Shown: positions 35,860 to 43,790 of the stretch, piece after piece
Numbering within the stretch: the stretch's first letter is position 1
Layout: every line of letters begins with the position of its first letter
Origin: Burkholderia territorii
GTDB lineage: Bacteria > Pseudomonadota > Gammaproteobacteria > Burkholderiales > Burkholderiaceae
Direction of reading: 5' to 3'
NCBI RefSeq assembly: GCF_902833055.1
Contig: NZ_CADFEJ010000006.1
Coordinates: forward strand, 186,001 to 250,000
Length of the DNA stretch: 64,000 nt
The notes under the pieces: model-generated
The model's database searches: none
Seen by the model: only the letters and a program-made list of their open reading frames with translations
What the model was told of the DNA's origin: nothing
Made by a program: the position numbers and the translations under genes

Positions 35860-37098
35860 GTGAAACCGATTCAGAAGTCGAACAAGCTGCTCAACGTCTG
35901 CTACGACATCCGTGGCCCGGTGCTCGAGCACGCGAAGCGCCTCGAGGAAGAAGGCCACCGCATCATCAAGCTGAACATCGGCAACCTCGCGCCGTTCGGT
36001 TTCGACGCGCCGGACGAAATCATCCAGGACATGATCCGCAACCTGCCGGCGTCGTCCGGCTATTCGGATTCGAAGGGCGTGTTCTCGGCCCGCAAGGCCG
36101 TGATGCACTATACGCAGCAAAAGGGCGTCGTCGGCGTCGGTCTCGACGACATCTACATCGGCAACGGCGCGTCCGAGCTGATCGTGATGGCGACCCAGGC
36201 GCTCCTGAACGACGGCGACGAAGTGCTGCTGCCGGCACCCGACTACCCGCTGTGGACGGCCGCCGTGAGTCTGTCGGGCGGCACGCCCGTGCATTACGTG
36301 TGCGACGAGCAGAACGCGTGGATGCCCGACCTCGACGACATCCGCCGCAAGATCACGCCGAACACGAAGGCGATCGTCGTGATCAACCCGAACAACCCGA
36401 CCGGCGCGCTTTATTCCGACGAATTGCTGCTGGAGCTGCTCGAGATCGCGCGCCAGCACGGGCTGATCGTGTTCGCCGACGAGGTCTACGACAAGATCGT
36501 CTACGACGGGCTCGAGCACACGGCGCTGGGCTCGCTGTCGGAAGACGTGATCACCGTCACGTTCAACAGCCTGTCGAAGAGCTATCGCTCGTGCGGCTAC
36601 CGCGCGGGCTGGATGGCCGTGTCCGGCCTCGGCGGCGACAACCGCCGGCGCGCGAAGGATTACCTGGAAGGGCTCGGGATCCTGTCGTCGATGCGCCTGT
36701 GCGCGAACGTGCCCGGGCAGTTCGCGATCCAGACCGCGCTCGGCGGCTATCAGAGCATCAACGAGCTGATCGTGCCGACCGGGCGCCTGTACAAGCAGCG
36801 CGAGCTGGCGTACGACATGCTCACGTCGATCCCGGGCGTGACGTGCGTGAAGCCGCAGGCCGCGCTGTACATGTTCCCGCGCCTCGATCCGAAGCTCTAT
36901 CCGATCCAGAACGACCAGCAGTTCATCCTCGACCTGTTGCTCGAGGAGCGCGTGCTGCTCGTGCAGGGGACGGGCTTCAACTGGGCGGCGCCGGATCACT
37001 TCCGCGTGGTCTTCCTGCCGAACCTCGACGATCTGACCGATTCGATCAACCGGATCGCGCGCTTCCTCGACGGCTATCGCAAGCGCCATTCGGTCTGA
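35860..37098 (+). CDS. alaA: Glutamate-pyruvate aminotransferase, AlaA type
   Basis: 412-residue PLP aminotransferase of fold type I that makes alanine from pyruvate and glutamate. It is strongly similar to E. coli AlaA over its full length (KSNKLLNVCYDIRGPVLEHAKRLEEEGH; KLNIGNLAPFGFDAPDEII; PLP lysine K240 in NSLSKSYRSCGYRAGWM). It uses a GTG start. It sits 51 bases upstream of hom-thrC on the same strand, so alanine and threonine synthesis may share a transcript. Confidence 0.93.
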   Translation: MKPIQKSNKLLNVCYDIRGPVLEHAKRLEEEGHRIIKLNIGNLAPFGFDAPDEIIQDMIRNLPASSGYSDSKGVFSARKAVMHYTQQKGVVGVGLDDIYIGNGASELIVMATQALLNDGDEVLLPAPDYPLWTAAVSLSGGTPVHYVCDEQNAWMPDLDDIRRKITPNTKAIVVINPNNPTGALYSDELLLELLEIARQHGLIVFADEVYDKIVYDGLEHTALGSLSEDVITVTFNSLSKSYRSCGYRAGWMAVSGLGGDNRRRAKDYLEGLGILSSMRLCANVPGQFAIQTALGGYQSINELIVPTGRLYKQRELAYDMLTSIPGVTCVKPQAALYMFPRLDPKLYPIQNDQQFILDLLLEERVLLVQGTGFNWAAPDHFRVVFLPNLDDLTDSINRIARFLDGYRKRHSV

Positions 37099-37149
37099 GC
37101 GGCACGCTCCTCGGCATTCATTCATTCTTACTCATCGATCACACGCAGC

Positions 37150-38478
37150 ATGGAACCGATCAAAGTTGGCCTGTTGGGCTTCGGCACCGTCGGCAGCGGC
37201 ACCTTCACGGTGCTGCACCGCAACCAGGAAGAAATCAAGCGACGCGCGGGGCGCGGGATCGAGGTCGCGCGCATTGCGGTGCGCAACCCGGCCAAGGCGC
37301 AGGCAGCGCTCGGCGCTCATGCCGGCGCCGCGCAGATCACCGACGATTTCAATGCGGTCGTCGACGATCCGTCGATTTCGATCATCGCCGAGATGATCGG
37401 CGGCACGGGCATCGCGCGCGAGCTCGTGCTGCGCGCGATCGCGAACGGCAAGCACGTCGTGACGGCGAACAAGGCGCTGCTCGCGGTGCACGGCACCGAG
37501 ATCTTCGAGGCGGCGCGCGAGAAGGGCGTGATGGTCGCGTTCGAGGCGGCGGTTGCCGGCGGCATCCCGATCATCAAGGCGCTGCGCGAAGGCCTGACCG
37601 CGAACCGCATCCAGTACATCGCGGGCATCATCAACGGCACGACGAACTACATCCTGTCGGAAATGCGCGACCGCGGCCTCGACTTCGCGACCGCGCTGAA
37701 GGCCGCGCAGGAGCTCGGCTACGCGGAAGCCGATCCGACCTTCGACATCGAAGGCGTCGACGCCGCGCACAAGGCGACCATCATGAGCGCGATCGCGTTC
37801 GGCGTGCCGGTCCAGTTCGACCGCGCGTACGTCGAAGGCATCAGCAAGCTCGACGCGACGGACATCCGCTACGCGGAAGAGCTCGGCTACCGGATCAAGC
37901 TGCTCGGCATCGCGCGCCGCGCGGAAAACGGCATCGAGCTGCGCGTGCATCCGACGCTGATTCCCGAGAAGCGCCTGCTCGCGAACGTCGAGGGTGCGAT
38001 GAACGCGGTCGTCGTGCACGGCGACGCGGTCGGCACGACGCTGTACTACGGCAAGGGCGCGGGCGCGGAGCCGACCGCGTCGGCGGTCGTCGCGGATCTC
38101 GTCGACGTCACGCGCCTGCACACGGCCGACCCCGAGCATCGCGTGCCGCATCTGGCGTTTCAGCCGGACAGCCTGTCGAACACGCCGATCCTGCCGATCG
38201 AGGAAGTGACGAGCGGCTACTACCTGCGCCTGCGCGTGGCCGACCAGACGGGCGTGCTCGCGGACATCACGCGCATTCTCGCCGCGACGGGCATCTCGAT
38301 CGACGCGCTGCTGCAGAAGGAATCGGAGCAGGTCGACGACGCGAACGGCGAGACTGACATCATCCTGATCACGCACGAGACGCAGGAAAAGCACGTGAAC
38401 GCGGCGATCGCGCAGATCGAAGGCCTCGCGACGGTGGTCTCGAAGGTGACGAAGCTGCGCATGGAAGCGCTGAACTGA
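37150..38478 (+). CDS. hom: Homoserine dehydrogenase
   Basis: 442-residue monofunctional homoserine dehydrogenase (aspartate semialdehyde to homoserine). N-terminal NAD(P) motif LLGFGTVGSGTF, catalytic segments VVTANKALLAVHG and FEAAVAGGIPIIKALREGL, INGTTNYILSEM, and a C-terminal ACT domain from about residue 355 (RLRVADQTGVLADITRILAATGISIDALLQKE) for threonine feedback. Followed 14 bases later by thrC. Confidence 0.97.
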   Translation: MEPIKVGLLGFGTVGSGTFTVLHRNQEEIKRRAGRGIEVARIAVRNPAKAQAALGAHAGAAQITDDFNAVVDDPSISIIAEMIGGTGIARELVLRAIANGKHVVTANKALLAVHGTEIFEAAREKGVMVAFEAAVAGGIPIIKALREGLTANRIQYIAGIINGTTNYILSEMRDRGLDFATALKAAQELGYAEADPTFDIEGVDAAHKATIMSAIAFGVPVQFDRAYVEGISKLDATDIRYAEELGYRIKLLGIARRAENGIELRVHPTLIPEKRLLANVEGAMNAVVVHGDAVGTTLYYGKGAGAEPTASAVVADLVDVTRLHTADPEHRVPHLAFQPDSLSNTPILPIEEVTSGYYLRLRVADQTGVLADITRILAATGISIDALLQKESEQVDDANGETDIILITHETQEKHVNAAIAQIEGLATVVSKVTKLRMEALN

Positions 38479-38492
38479 GGACCAGGAACGAC

Positions 38493-39944
38493 ATGAACTA
38501 CATCTCCACGCGCGGCGCCGGCATCGGCGAGCGCCACACGTTCTCCGACATCCTGCTCGGCGGTCTCGCGAAAGACGGCGGGCTGTACCTGCCGGCCGAG
38601 TACCCGAAGGTATCGGCCGACGAACTCGCGCGTTGGCGCACGCTGCCGTATGCGGATCTCGCGTTCGAGGTCCTGTCGAAGTTCTGCGACGACGTGCCGG
38701 CCGACGACCTGCGCGCGATCACGCGCCGCACGTATACGGCCGCCGTGTACAGCAACACGCGCCACGGCGAGAACGCGTCCGACATCACGCCGGTGAAGAC
38801 GCTCGGCACCGAGAACGGTGCGCCGGTCTCGCTGCTCGAACTGTCGAACGGCCCGACGCTCGCGTTCAAGGACATGGCGATGCAGCTGCTCGGCAATCTG
38901 TTCGAGTACACGCTCGCGAAGCACGGCCAGGCGCTGAACATCCTCGGCGCGACGTCGGGCGACACGGGCAGCGCGGCCGAATACGCGATGCGCGGCAAGG
39001 CCGGCGTGCGCGTGTTCATGCTGTCGCCGCACAAGAAGATGAGCGCGTTCCAGACGGCCCAGATGTTCAGCCTGCAGGATCCGAACATCTTCAACCTCGC
39101 GGTCGAAGGCGTGTTCGACGACTGCCAGGACATCGTGAAGGCCGTGTCCAACGATCACGCGTTCAAGGCGCGTCACAAGATCGGCACGGTCAACTCGATC
39201 AACTGGGCGCGCGTCGTCGCGCAGGTCGTGTACTACTTCAAGGGCTATTTCGCGGCGACGACGTCCAACGACGAACGCGTGTCGTTTACGGTGCCGTCGG
39301 GCAACTTCGGCAACGTCTGCGCGGGCCACATCGCGCGGATGATGGGCCTGCCGATCGCGAAGCTCGTGGTCGCGACCAACGAGAACGACGTGCTCGACGA
39401 GTTCTTTCGCACCGGCGCATATCGCGTGCGCAGCGCGGAAAACACGTATCACACGAGCAGCCCGAGCATGGACATCTCGAAGGCGTCGAACTTCGAGCGC
39501 TTCGTGTTCGACCTGCTCGGCCGCGATCCGGCCCGCGTGATGCAGCTGTTCCGCGACGTCGAGGAGAAGGGCGGTTTCGATCTCGCGGCGAGCGGCGATT
39601 TCGCGCGCGTGGCCGAGTTCGGCTTCGTGTCGGGCCGCAGCAGCCACGCTGACCGCATCGCCACGATCCGCGACGTGTTCTCGCGCTACGACACGATGAT
39701 CGACACGCACACGGCCGACGGCTTGAAGGTCGCGCGCGAGCATCTCGACGCGGGCGTGCCGATGGTCGTCCTCGAGACGGCGCAGCCGATCAAGTTCGGC
39801 GAGACGATCCGCGAAGCACTCGATCGCGAGGCCGAGCGGCCGGCCGCGTTCGACGGGCTCGAGGCGCTGCCGCAGCGTTTCGAGGTCGTGAAGGCCGATG
39901 CGCAGCAGGTGAAGGACTTCATCGCCGCGCACACGGGCGCATAA
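38493..39944 (+). CDS. thrC: Threonine synthase
   Basis: 483-residue PLP enzyme converting O-phosphohomoserine to threonine. The PLP lysine is K126 in GPTLAFKDMAMQLLGN, followed by LGATSGDTGSAAEYAMRGK and the phosphate-binding VPSGNFGNVCAGHIA. Length fits the longer bacterial/fungal class of threonine synthases. It completes a hom-thrC operon and is followed by a long-loop terminator. Confidence 0.97.
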   Translation: MNYISTRGAGIGERHTFSDILLGGLAKDGGLYLPAEYPKVSADELARWRTLPYADLAFEVLSKFCDDVPADDLRAITRRTYTAAVYSNTRHGENASDITPVKTLGTENGAPVSLLELSNGPTLAFKDMAMQLLGNLFEYTLAKHGQALNILGATSGDTGSAAEYAMRGKAGVRVFMLSPHKKMSAFQTAQMFSLQDPNIFNLAVEGVFDDCQDIVKAVSNDHAFKARHKIGTVNSINWARVVAQVVYYFKGYFAATTSNDERVSFTVPSGNFGNVCAGHIARMMGLPIAKLVVATNENDVLDEFFRTGAYRVRSAENTYHTSSPSMDISKASNFERFVFDLLGRDPARVMQLFRDVEEKGGFDLAASGDFARVAEFGFVSGRSSHADRIATIRDVFSRYDTMIDTHTADGLKVAREHLDAGVPMVVLETAQPIKFGETIREALDREAERPAAFDGLEALPQRFEVVKADAQQVKDFIAAHTGA

Positions 39945-39998
39945 CGTAGCGCCGGGTAGCACCCGGGCGGCCCCGGGCCCCCAGCCCGGCGCTGCAGG

Positions 39999-40046
39999 AC
40001 GGCCGGAATGCCGATTCGTCGCACGGATCGGGGTTCCGGCCGTTTC
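39999..40046 (+). terminator. Probable terminator of hom-thrC
   Basis: Perfect ten-base stem ACGGCCGGAA (39999-40008) / TTCCGGCCGT (40034-40043) with a 25-base loop that can itself pair (CCGAT/ATCGG), followed by a short T-run. Confidence 0.6.
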
Positions 40047-40172
40047 GCTTCGTGGCGGCCGCGCGCACGCGAATTGCCGGATCGCGAGCGAAACAAGTGC
40101 CAGTGCCGCGCGTTCGTGCCGATCACAGTTCTCGCATGGCCGGCATATCGCGCGTGGGCGCGACGGCGTCGC

Positions 40173-40178
40173 TACAAT
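40173..40178 (+). promoter_or_regulatory. -10 hexamer upstream of moeA
   Basis: TACAAT, 34 bases before the moeA ATG. No good -35 is recognisable. Confidence 0.4.
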
Positions 40179-40212
40179 GGCGTATTGATTCCAACGATCC
40201 CCGATTCCATCG

Positions 40213-41460
40213 ATGTCGAACCCGAATCCCGCGGCGCCGCGCGCGCCGATGCTGTCGACCGCCGAAGCGCTCGCCGCGCTGCTCGAAGCCGCGACGCCGC
40301 TGCCCGGCGCCGAAACCGTCGCCACGCTCGACGGGCTCGGCCGCGTCTTGGCGGCCGACGTGAGCTCGCCGCTCGACGTGCCGCCGATGCATACGAGCGC
40401 GATGGACGGCTATGCGGTACGCGTGGCCGACCTGCTGCACGGCGAGCGGCGCCTGCCGGTGTCGCAGCGGATTCCGGCCGGCCACCCGGCCGCGCCGCTC
40501 GCGGCCGGCACGGCCGCGCGGATCTTCACCGGCGCGACGGTGCCGCCCGGCGCCGATGCCGTCGTGATGCAGGAGCAGACGTCGGCCGACGGCGATGCGG
40601 TCGAAATCCTCCACACGCCGAAGGCCGGTGAATGGATCACCGCGCAGGGCGCGGACATCCGCCAGGGTTCGGTGATCCTGCCGGCCGGCACGCGGCTTAC
40701 GCCGCAGGCGCTCGGGCTGGCCGCGTCGGTCGGCTGCGCGCAGCTGTCGGTCGCGCGGCGGATTCGCGTCGCGGTGTTCTTCACCGGCGACGAGCTGACG
40801 ATGCCGGGCGAGCCGCTGAAGCCCGGCGCGATCTACAACTCGAACCGTTTCACGCTGCGCGGGCTGCTCGAGCGGCTCGGCTGCCACGTGACCGACTACG
40901 GGATCGTGCCCGACTCGCTCGCCGCGACGCGCGACACGCTGCGCGAGGCCGCGCGCGATCACGACGTGATCCTGACGAGCGGCGGCGTATCGGTCGGCGA
41001 CGAGGATCACGTGAAGCCGGCTGTCGAGGCCGAAGGGCGGATCGCGCTCTGGCAGATCGCGATGAAGCCGGGCAAGCCGCTCGCATTCGGCGCGGTGCGC
41101 CGCGGCGATGCGCGGCCCGACGCGCACTTCATCGGGCTGCCCGGCAATCCCGTGTCGAGCTTCGTCACGTTCCTGCTGTTCGTCCGGCCATTCCTGCTGC
41201 GCCTGTCCGGTGTGCGCGACGTCGCGCCGCGTGCGCTGTCGTTGCGTGCGGACTTCTCGCAAAGCAAGGGCGACCGGCGCAACGAATTCCTGCGCGCGCG
41301 CGTGAACGCGGCCGGCGGCCTCGACCTGTTCCCGAACCAGAGCTCGGCGGTGCTGACATCGACCGTCTGGGGCGACGGCCTGATCGACAATCCGCCGCAG
41401 CACGCGATCAGCGCGGGCGAGACCGTGCGTTTCATTCCGTTTTCCGAACTGCTGTCGTAA
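40213..41460 (+). CDS. moeA: Molybdopterin molybdotransferase
   Basis: 415-residue MoeA that inserts molybdate into adenylylated molybdopterin. Conserved segments are PPMHTSAMDGYAVR, GTAARIFTGATVPPGADAVVMQE, VAVFFTGDELTMPGEPLKPGAIYNSNRFTL, TSGGVSVGDEDHVK and MKPGKPLAFG...GLPGNPVSSFV. It begins a moeA-moaD-moaE operon, with moaD 19 bases downstream. A frame of similar length on the opposite strand is a codon-bias shadow. Confidence 0.97.
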   Translation: MSNPNPAAPRAPMLSTAEALAALLEAATPLPGAETVATLDGLGRVLAADVSSPLDVPPMHTSAMDGYAVRVADLLHGERRLPVSQRIPAGHPAAPLAAGTAARIFTGATVPPGADAVVMQEQTSADGDAVEILHTPKAGEWITAQGADIRQGSVILPAGTRLTPQALGLAASVGCAQLSVARRIRVAVFFTGDELTMPGEPLKPGAIYNSNRFTLRGLLERLGCHVTDYGIVPDSLAATRDTLREAARDHDVILTSGGVSVGDEDHVKPAVEAEGRIALWQIAMKPGKPLAFGAVRRGDARPDAHFIGLPGNPVSSFVTFLLFVRPFLLRLSGVRDVAPRALSLRADFSQSKGDRRNEFLRARVNAAGGLDLFPNQSSAVLTSTVWGDGLIDNPPQHAISAGETVRFIPFSELLS

Positions 41461-41479
41461 CGCGGCGGCTTCCCGAACC

Positions 41480-41737
41480 ATGAAGATTCAGCTGAAATTC
41501 TTTGCAAGCGTGCGCGAGGCGCTGGGCGTGTCCGACGAACAGGCCGACGTGCCGGACGGCGTGACGACCGTCGGCGACGTGCGTGCGTGGCTGCGCCTGC
41601 GCGGCGGCGCGTGGGCCGAGACGCTCGCCGAAGGGCGCGCGCTGCGCATGGCATGCAATCACGAGATGACCGACGCCGATACGCGGCTCACCGACGGTTG
41701 CGAAGTCGCGTTTTTTCCGCCCGTGACGGGCGGTTGA
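41480..41737 (+). CDS. moaD: Molybdopterin synthase sulfur carrier subunit
   Basis: 85-residue ubiquitin-like MoaD (MKIQLKFFASVREALGV) ending in the Gly-Gly (FFPPVTGG) that is thiocarboxylated and donates sulfur to precursor Z. It is encoded directly before its partner moaE. Confidence 0.97.
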   Translation: MKIQLKFFASVREALGVSDEQADVPDGVTTVGDVRAWLRLRGGAWAETLAEGRALRMACNHEMTDADTRLTDGCEVAFFPPVTGG

Positions 41738-41747
41738 GAGGCAGGCG

Positions 41748-42224
41748 ATGGCTACGGTACGAGTGCAGACCGGCGATTTCAACCTGAACGCCGAGGTGGC
41801 GGCGCTGCGCGCGCGCAACCCGAAGATCGGCGCGCTTGCCTGCTTCGTCGGCACCGTGCGCGACCTGAACGAAGGCGAATCGGTTGCCGCGATGGAGCTC
41901 GAGCACTATCCGGGGATGACGGAGAAGGCGCTCGAGAAGATTGCCGCCGAGGCCTGCCGGCGCTGGCCCGGGATCGACGTCGCGATCGTGCATCGCGTCG
42001 GCCGGCTGCTGCCGCTCGACCAGATCGTGATGGTCGCGACGGTCGCATCGCATCGCGGCGATGCGTTCGCGTCGTGCGAGTTCGTGATGGACTATCTGAA
42101 GACCGAGGCGCCGTTCTGGAAGAAGGAAACGACGCCGGACGGCGAGCGCTGGGTCGATGCCCGCAGCACCGACGACGCGGCGCTCGCGCGCTGGGGTGTC
42201 GAATCGGGCAACACGCCGCGTTGA
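41748..42224 (+). CDS. moaE: Molybdopterin synthase catalytic subunit
   Basis: 158-residue MoaE (IGALACFVGTVRDLNEGESVAAMELEHYPGMTEKALEKIA; VHRVGRLLPLDQIVMVATVASHRGDAFASCEFVMDYLKTEAPFWKKE). The active-site lysines in the KTEAPFWKKE segment are present. It forms a heterotetramer with MoaD that converts precursor Z to molybdopterin. Starts ten bases after moaD. Confidence 0.97.
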   Translation: MATVRVQTGDFNLNAEVAALRARNPKIGALACFVGTVRDLNEGESVAAMELEHYPGMTEKALEKIAAEACRRWPGIDVAIVHRVGRLLPLDQIVMVATVASHRGDAFASCEFVMDYLKTEAPFWKKETTPDGERWVDARSTDDAALARWGVESGNTPR

Positions 42225-42288
42225 GCGCGGCGTTTGTGTCGTGCGGCGATGCACCGCAGGCACGCGCGCCGACCCAGCGATTCGTCGT

Positions 42289-42849
42289 TCAGGCGTCCGG
42301 ATCCGTGCCGCGCCCGATGATCTTCGCCGGGAACGGCTCGCCACGCGCCCGTGACGGCAGCGCATGCGGATCGTCGCCCGTGTCGCGCCGGCGTGGCGCG
42401 ATCGCGTCGAGCAGCGCCTGCTGCTCGGGCGGAATCTGGTAATCCCAGCCAAAGCGGCTCAACTGCAGGCTCTGCGCGATACGCAGCGCCGGTTCCATGA
42501 AGCGGATGGCCGCGGGCGGCGTGTAGCGCCCCTCGACGGTCTTCAGGAACAGCGACAGCCAGCGGCTGAAATGCGCGGGCTCGATCCCGTCGAGCGGCTG
42601 GTGTGCCTGCTGCACGTTGCCGCGATAGCCCTTGGTGCCAAGCACGAGGCTCGACCAGAAGTTCACCATCTTCGGCAGATGGTCGTCCCAGCGGCCGTCC
42701 AGCTTCGCGTCGAACACCGGGCCGAGCAGCGGATCGGCGCGCACGCGGTCGTAGAACGCGTACACGAGGTCGCGGATGTTGTCTTCCGTCGGTTCGGCGT
42801 CGCGAGGACGGGCCGGGGCGGTATCGGGCGAGGCAGGCAGGGCGGTCAT
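42289..42849 (-). CDS. Group III truncated haemoglobin
   Basis: 186-residue protein with a 2/2 globin core of about 125 residues: IRDLVYAFYDRVRADPLLGPVF, WDDHLPKMVNFWSSLVLGTKGYRGNVQQAH, EPAHFSRWLSLFLKTVE. Group III globins of other bacteria bind oxygen and nitric oxide. N- and C-terminal extensions of about 20 and 40 residues are Pro/Arg-rich. It is transcribed divergently from nsrR, the nitric-oxide-sensing repressor, which supports a role in nitrosative stress. Confidence 0.88.
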   Translation of the reverse strand: MTALPASPDTAPARPRDAEPTEDNIRDLVYAFYDRVRADPLLGPVFDAKLDGRWDDHLPKMVNFWSSLVLGTKGYRGNVQQAHQPLDGIEPAHFSRWLSLFLKTVEGRYTPPAAIRFMEPALRIAQSLQLSRFGWDYQIPPEQQALLDAIAPRRRDTGDDPHALPSRARGEPFPAKIIGRGTDPDA

Positions 42850-42965
42850 GGCAAAAAAGGGCCGGGAAGATCAGGGCGTCGGTGGCGTGCCGTCGGCGCG
42901 GCCGCGCGGGCAACGCGCAGGACGCGGACGGAATTTTGACGCAAAATAGCGTCCACCAATGCCTG

Positions 42966-42991
42966 AAAAATGCGTAGATATTATGCATCTT
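42966..42991. promoter_or_regulatory. Candidate NsrR operator
   Basis: Imperfect inverted repeat: AAAATGCGTA on the left and TATGCATCTT on the right, the latter matching the NsrR half-site AAGATGCATA (complement). The halves are two bases further apart than in the E. coli 23-base site. It lies in the nsrR/haemoglobin divergent region next to an AT-rich TAATAT suited to a leftward -10. Confidence 0.4.
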
Positions 42992-43115
42992 ATTGCGCAC
43001 AGGTCGTCCCGGCAACCCGGCGCCCCCGAGCGGCGTCGCGAACCGTGCCGGCGCGCGCTCCGATTGGCCCGGCCTGGTTGATCGGGGCGCGATCGCCCAT
43101 TTTCCGTATTCGCTC

Positions 43116-43634
43116 ATGAGACTCACCGACTACACCGACTATTCGCTGCGCGTCATGCTGTACCTCGCCGTGCGCGGCGAAGGGCTCGCGACGATCCAGG
43201 AGATCTCGGACGCCTACGGCATCTCGAAGAACCATCTGATGAAGGTCGTGCAGCAGCTCGGCGAGCTCGGCTGGGTCGATACCGTCCGCGGCCGCAACGG
43301 CGGGCTGCGGCTGTTCCGCGAATCGCTGAAGCTGACGGTCGGCCAGGTGGTGCGCGCGACCGAGAACGATTTCGCGCTGGTCGGCTGCTTTACGGCCGAC
43401 GGCGGCGAGTCGAAAGGCTGCGTGATCGAGCCGCAGTGCCGCCTCAAGGGCGTGCTGGCTGCCGCGCGCGATGCGTTCTTCGCCGAACTCGACCGTCTTA
43501 CGATCGGTGAGCTGGCCGCGCCCGCGTCGCCGCTCGTCGCGCTGCTCGGCATTCGTCCGGTCGCGCCGGTTCGTGGCGAGCCGTCAGGCGATGACGCAGT
43601 CGCGTCGGCCGAATCGCCGTCGAAGGTCGGTTGA
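43116..43634 (+). CDS. nsrR: Rrf2 family nitric-oxide-sensing repressor
   Basis: 172-residue Rrf2 regulator. N-terminal winged helix MRLTDYTDYSLRVMLYLAVRGE...ISKNHLMKVVQQLGELGWVDTVRGRNGGLRL and cluster-binding cysteines C91, C102 and C108 (GCFTADGGESKGCVIEPQC). NsrR binds an iron-sulfur cluster that reacts with NO and releases DNA. The C-terminal 35 residues are unconserved. ATG 43116 starts the conserved helix; the in-frame extension to 42993 crosses the operator-like site and is rejected. Regulation of the adjacent globin gene is inferred. Confidence 0.9.
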   Translation: MRLTDYTDYSLRVMLYLAVRGEGLATIQEISDAYGISKNHLMKVVQQLGELGWVDTVRGRNGGLRLFRESLKLTVGQVVRATENDFALVGCFTADGGESKGCVIEPQCRLKGVLAAARDAFFAELDRLTIGELAAPASPLVALLGIRPVAPVRGEPSGDDAVASAESPSKVG

Positions 43635-43730
43635 CGCGCCCGCACCGCCGCCGCCATTCGGGTACCGGGTCTCCCACGAGCCGTCGCGTCGCCGCACGGC
43701 GATTTTTGCGCTGAATCAACCGGAATTTCG

Positions 43731-43758
43731 CTTGAAACCCGTATAACCATCCTCATCT
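43731..43758 (+). promoter_or_regulatory. Sigma-32 heat-shock promoter of clpB
   Basis: CTTGAAA (43731-43737), 13-base spacer, CCTCATCT (43751-43758), against the consensus CTTGAAA-N11-16-CCCCATNT. The predicted start is about 25 bases before the clpB ATG, just upstream of its GGAGG site. Confidence 0.85.
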
Positions 43759-43790
43759 TGGTGTTAATCGAAAATTGGAGGTCTCGCCAA

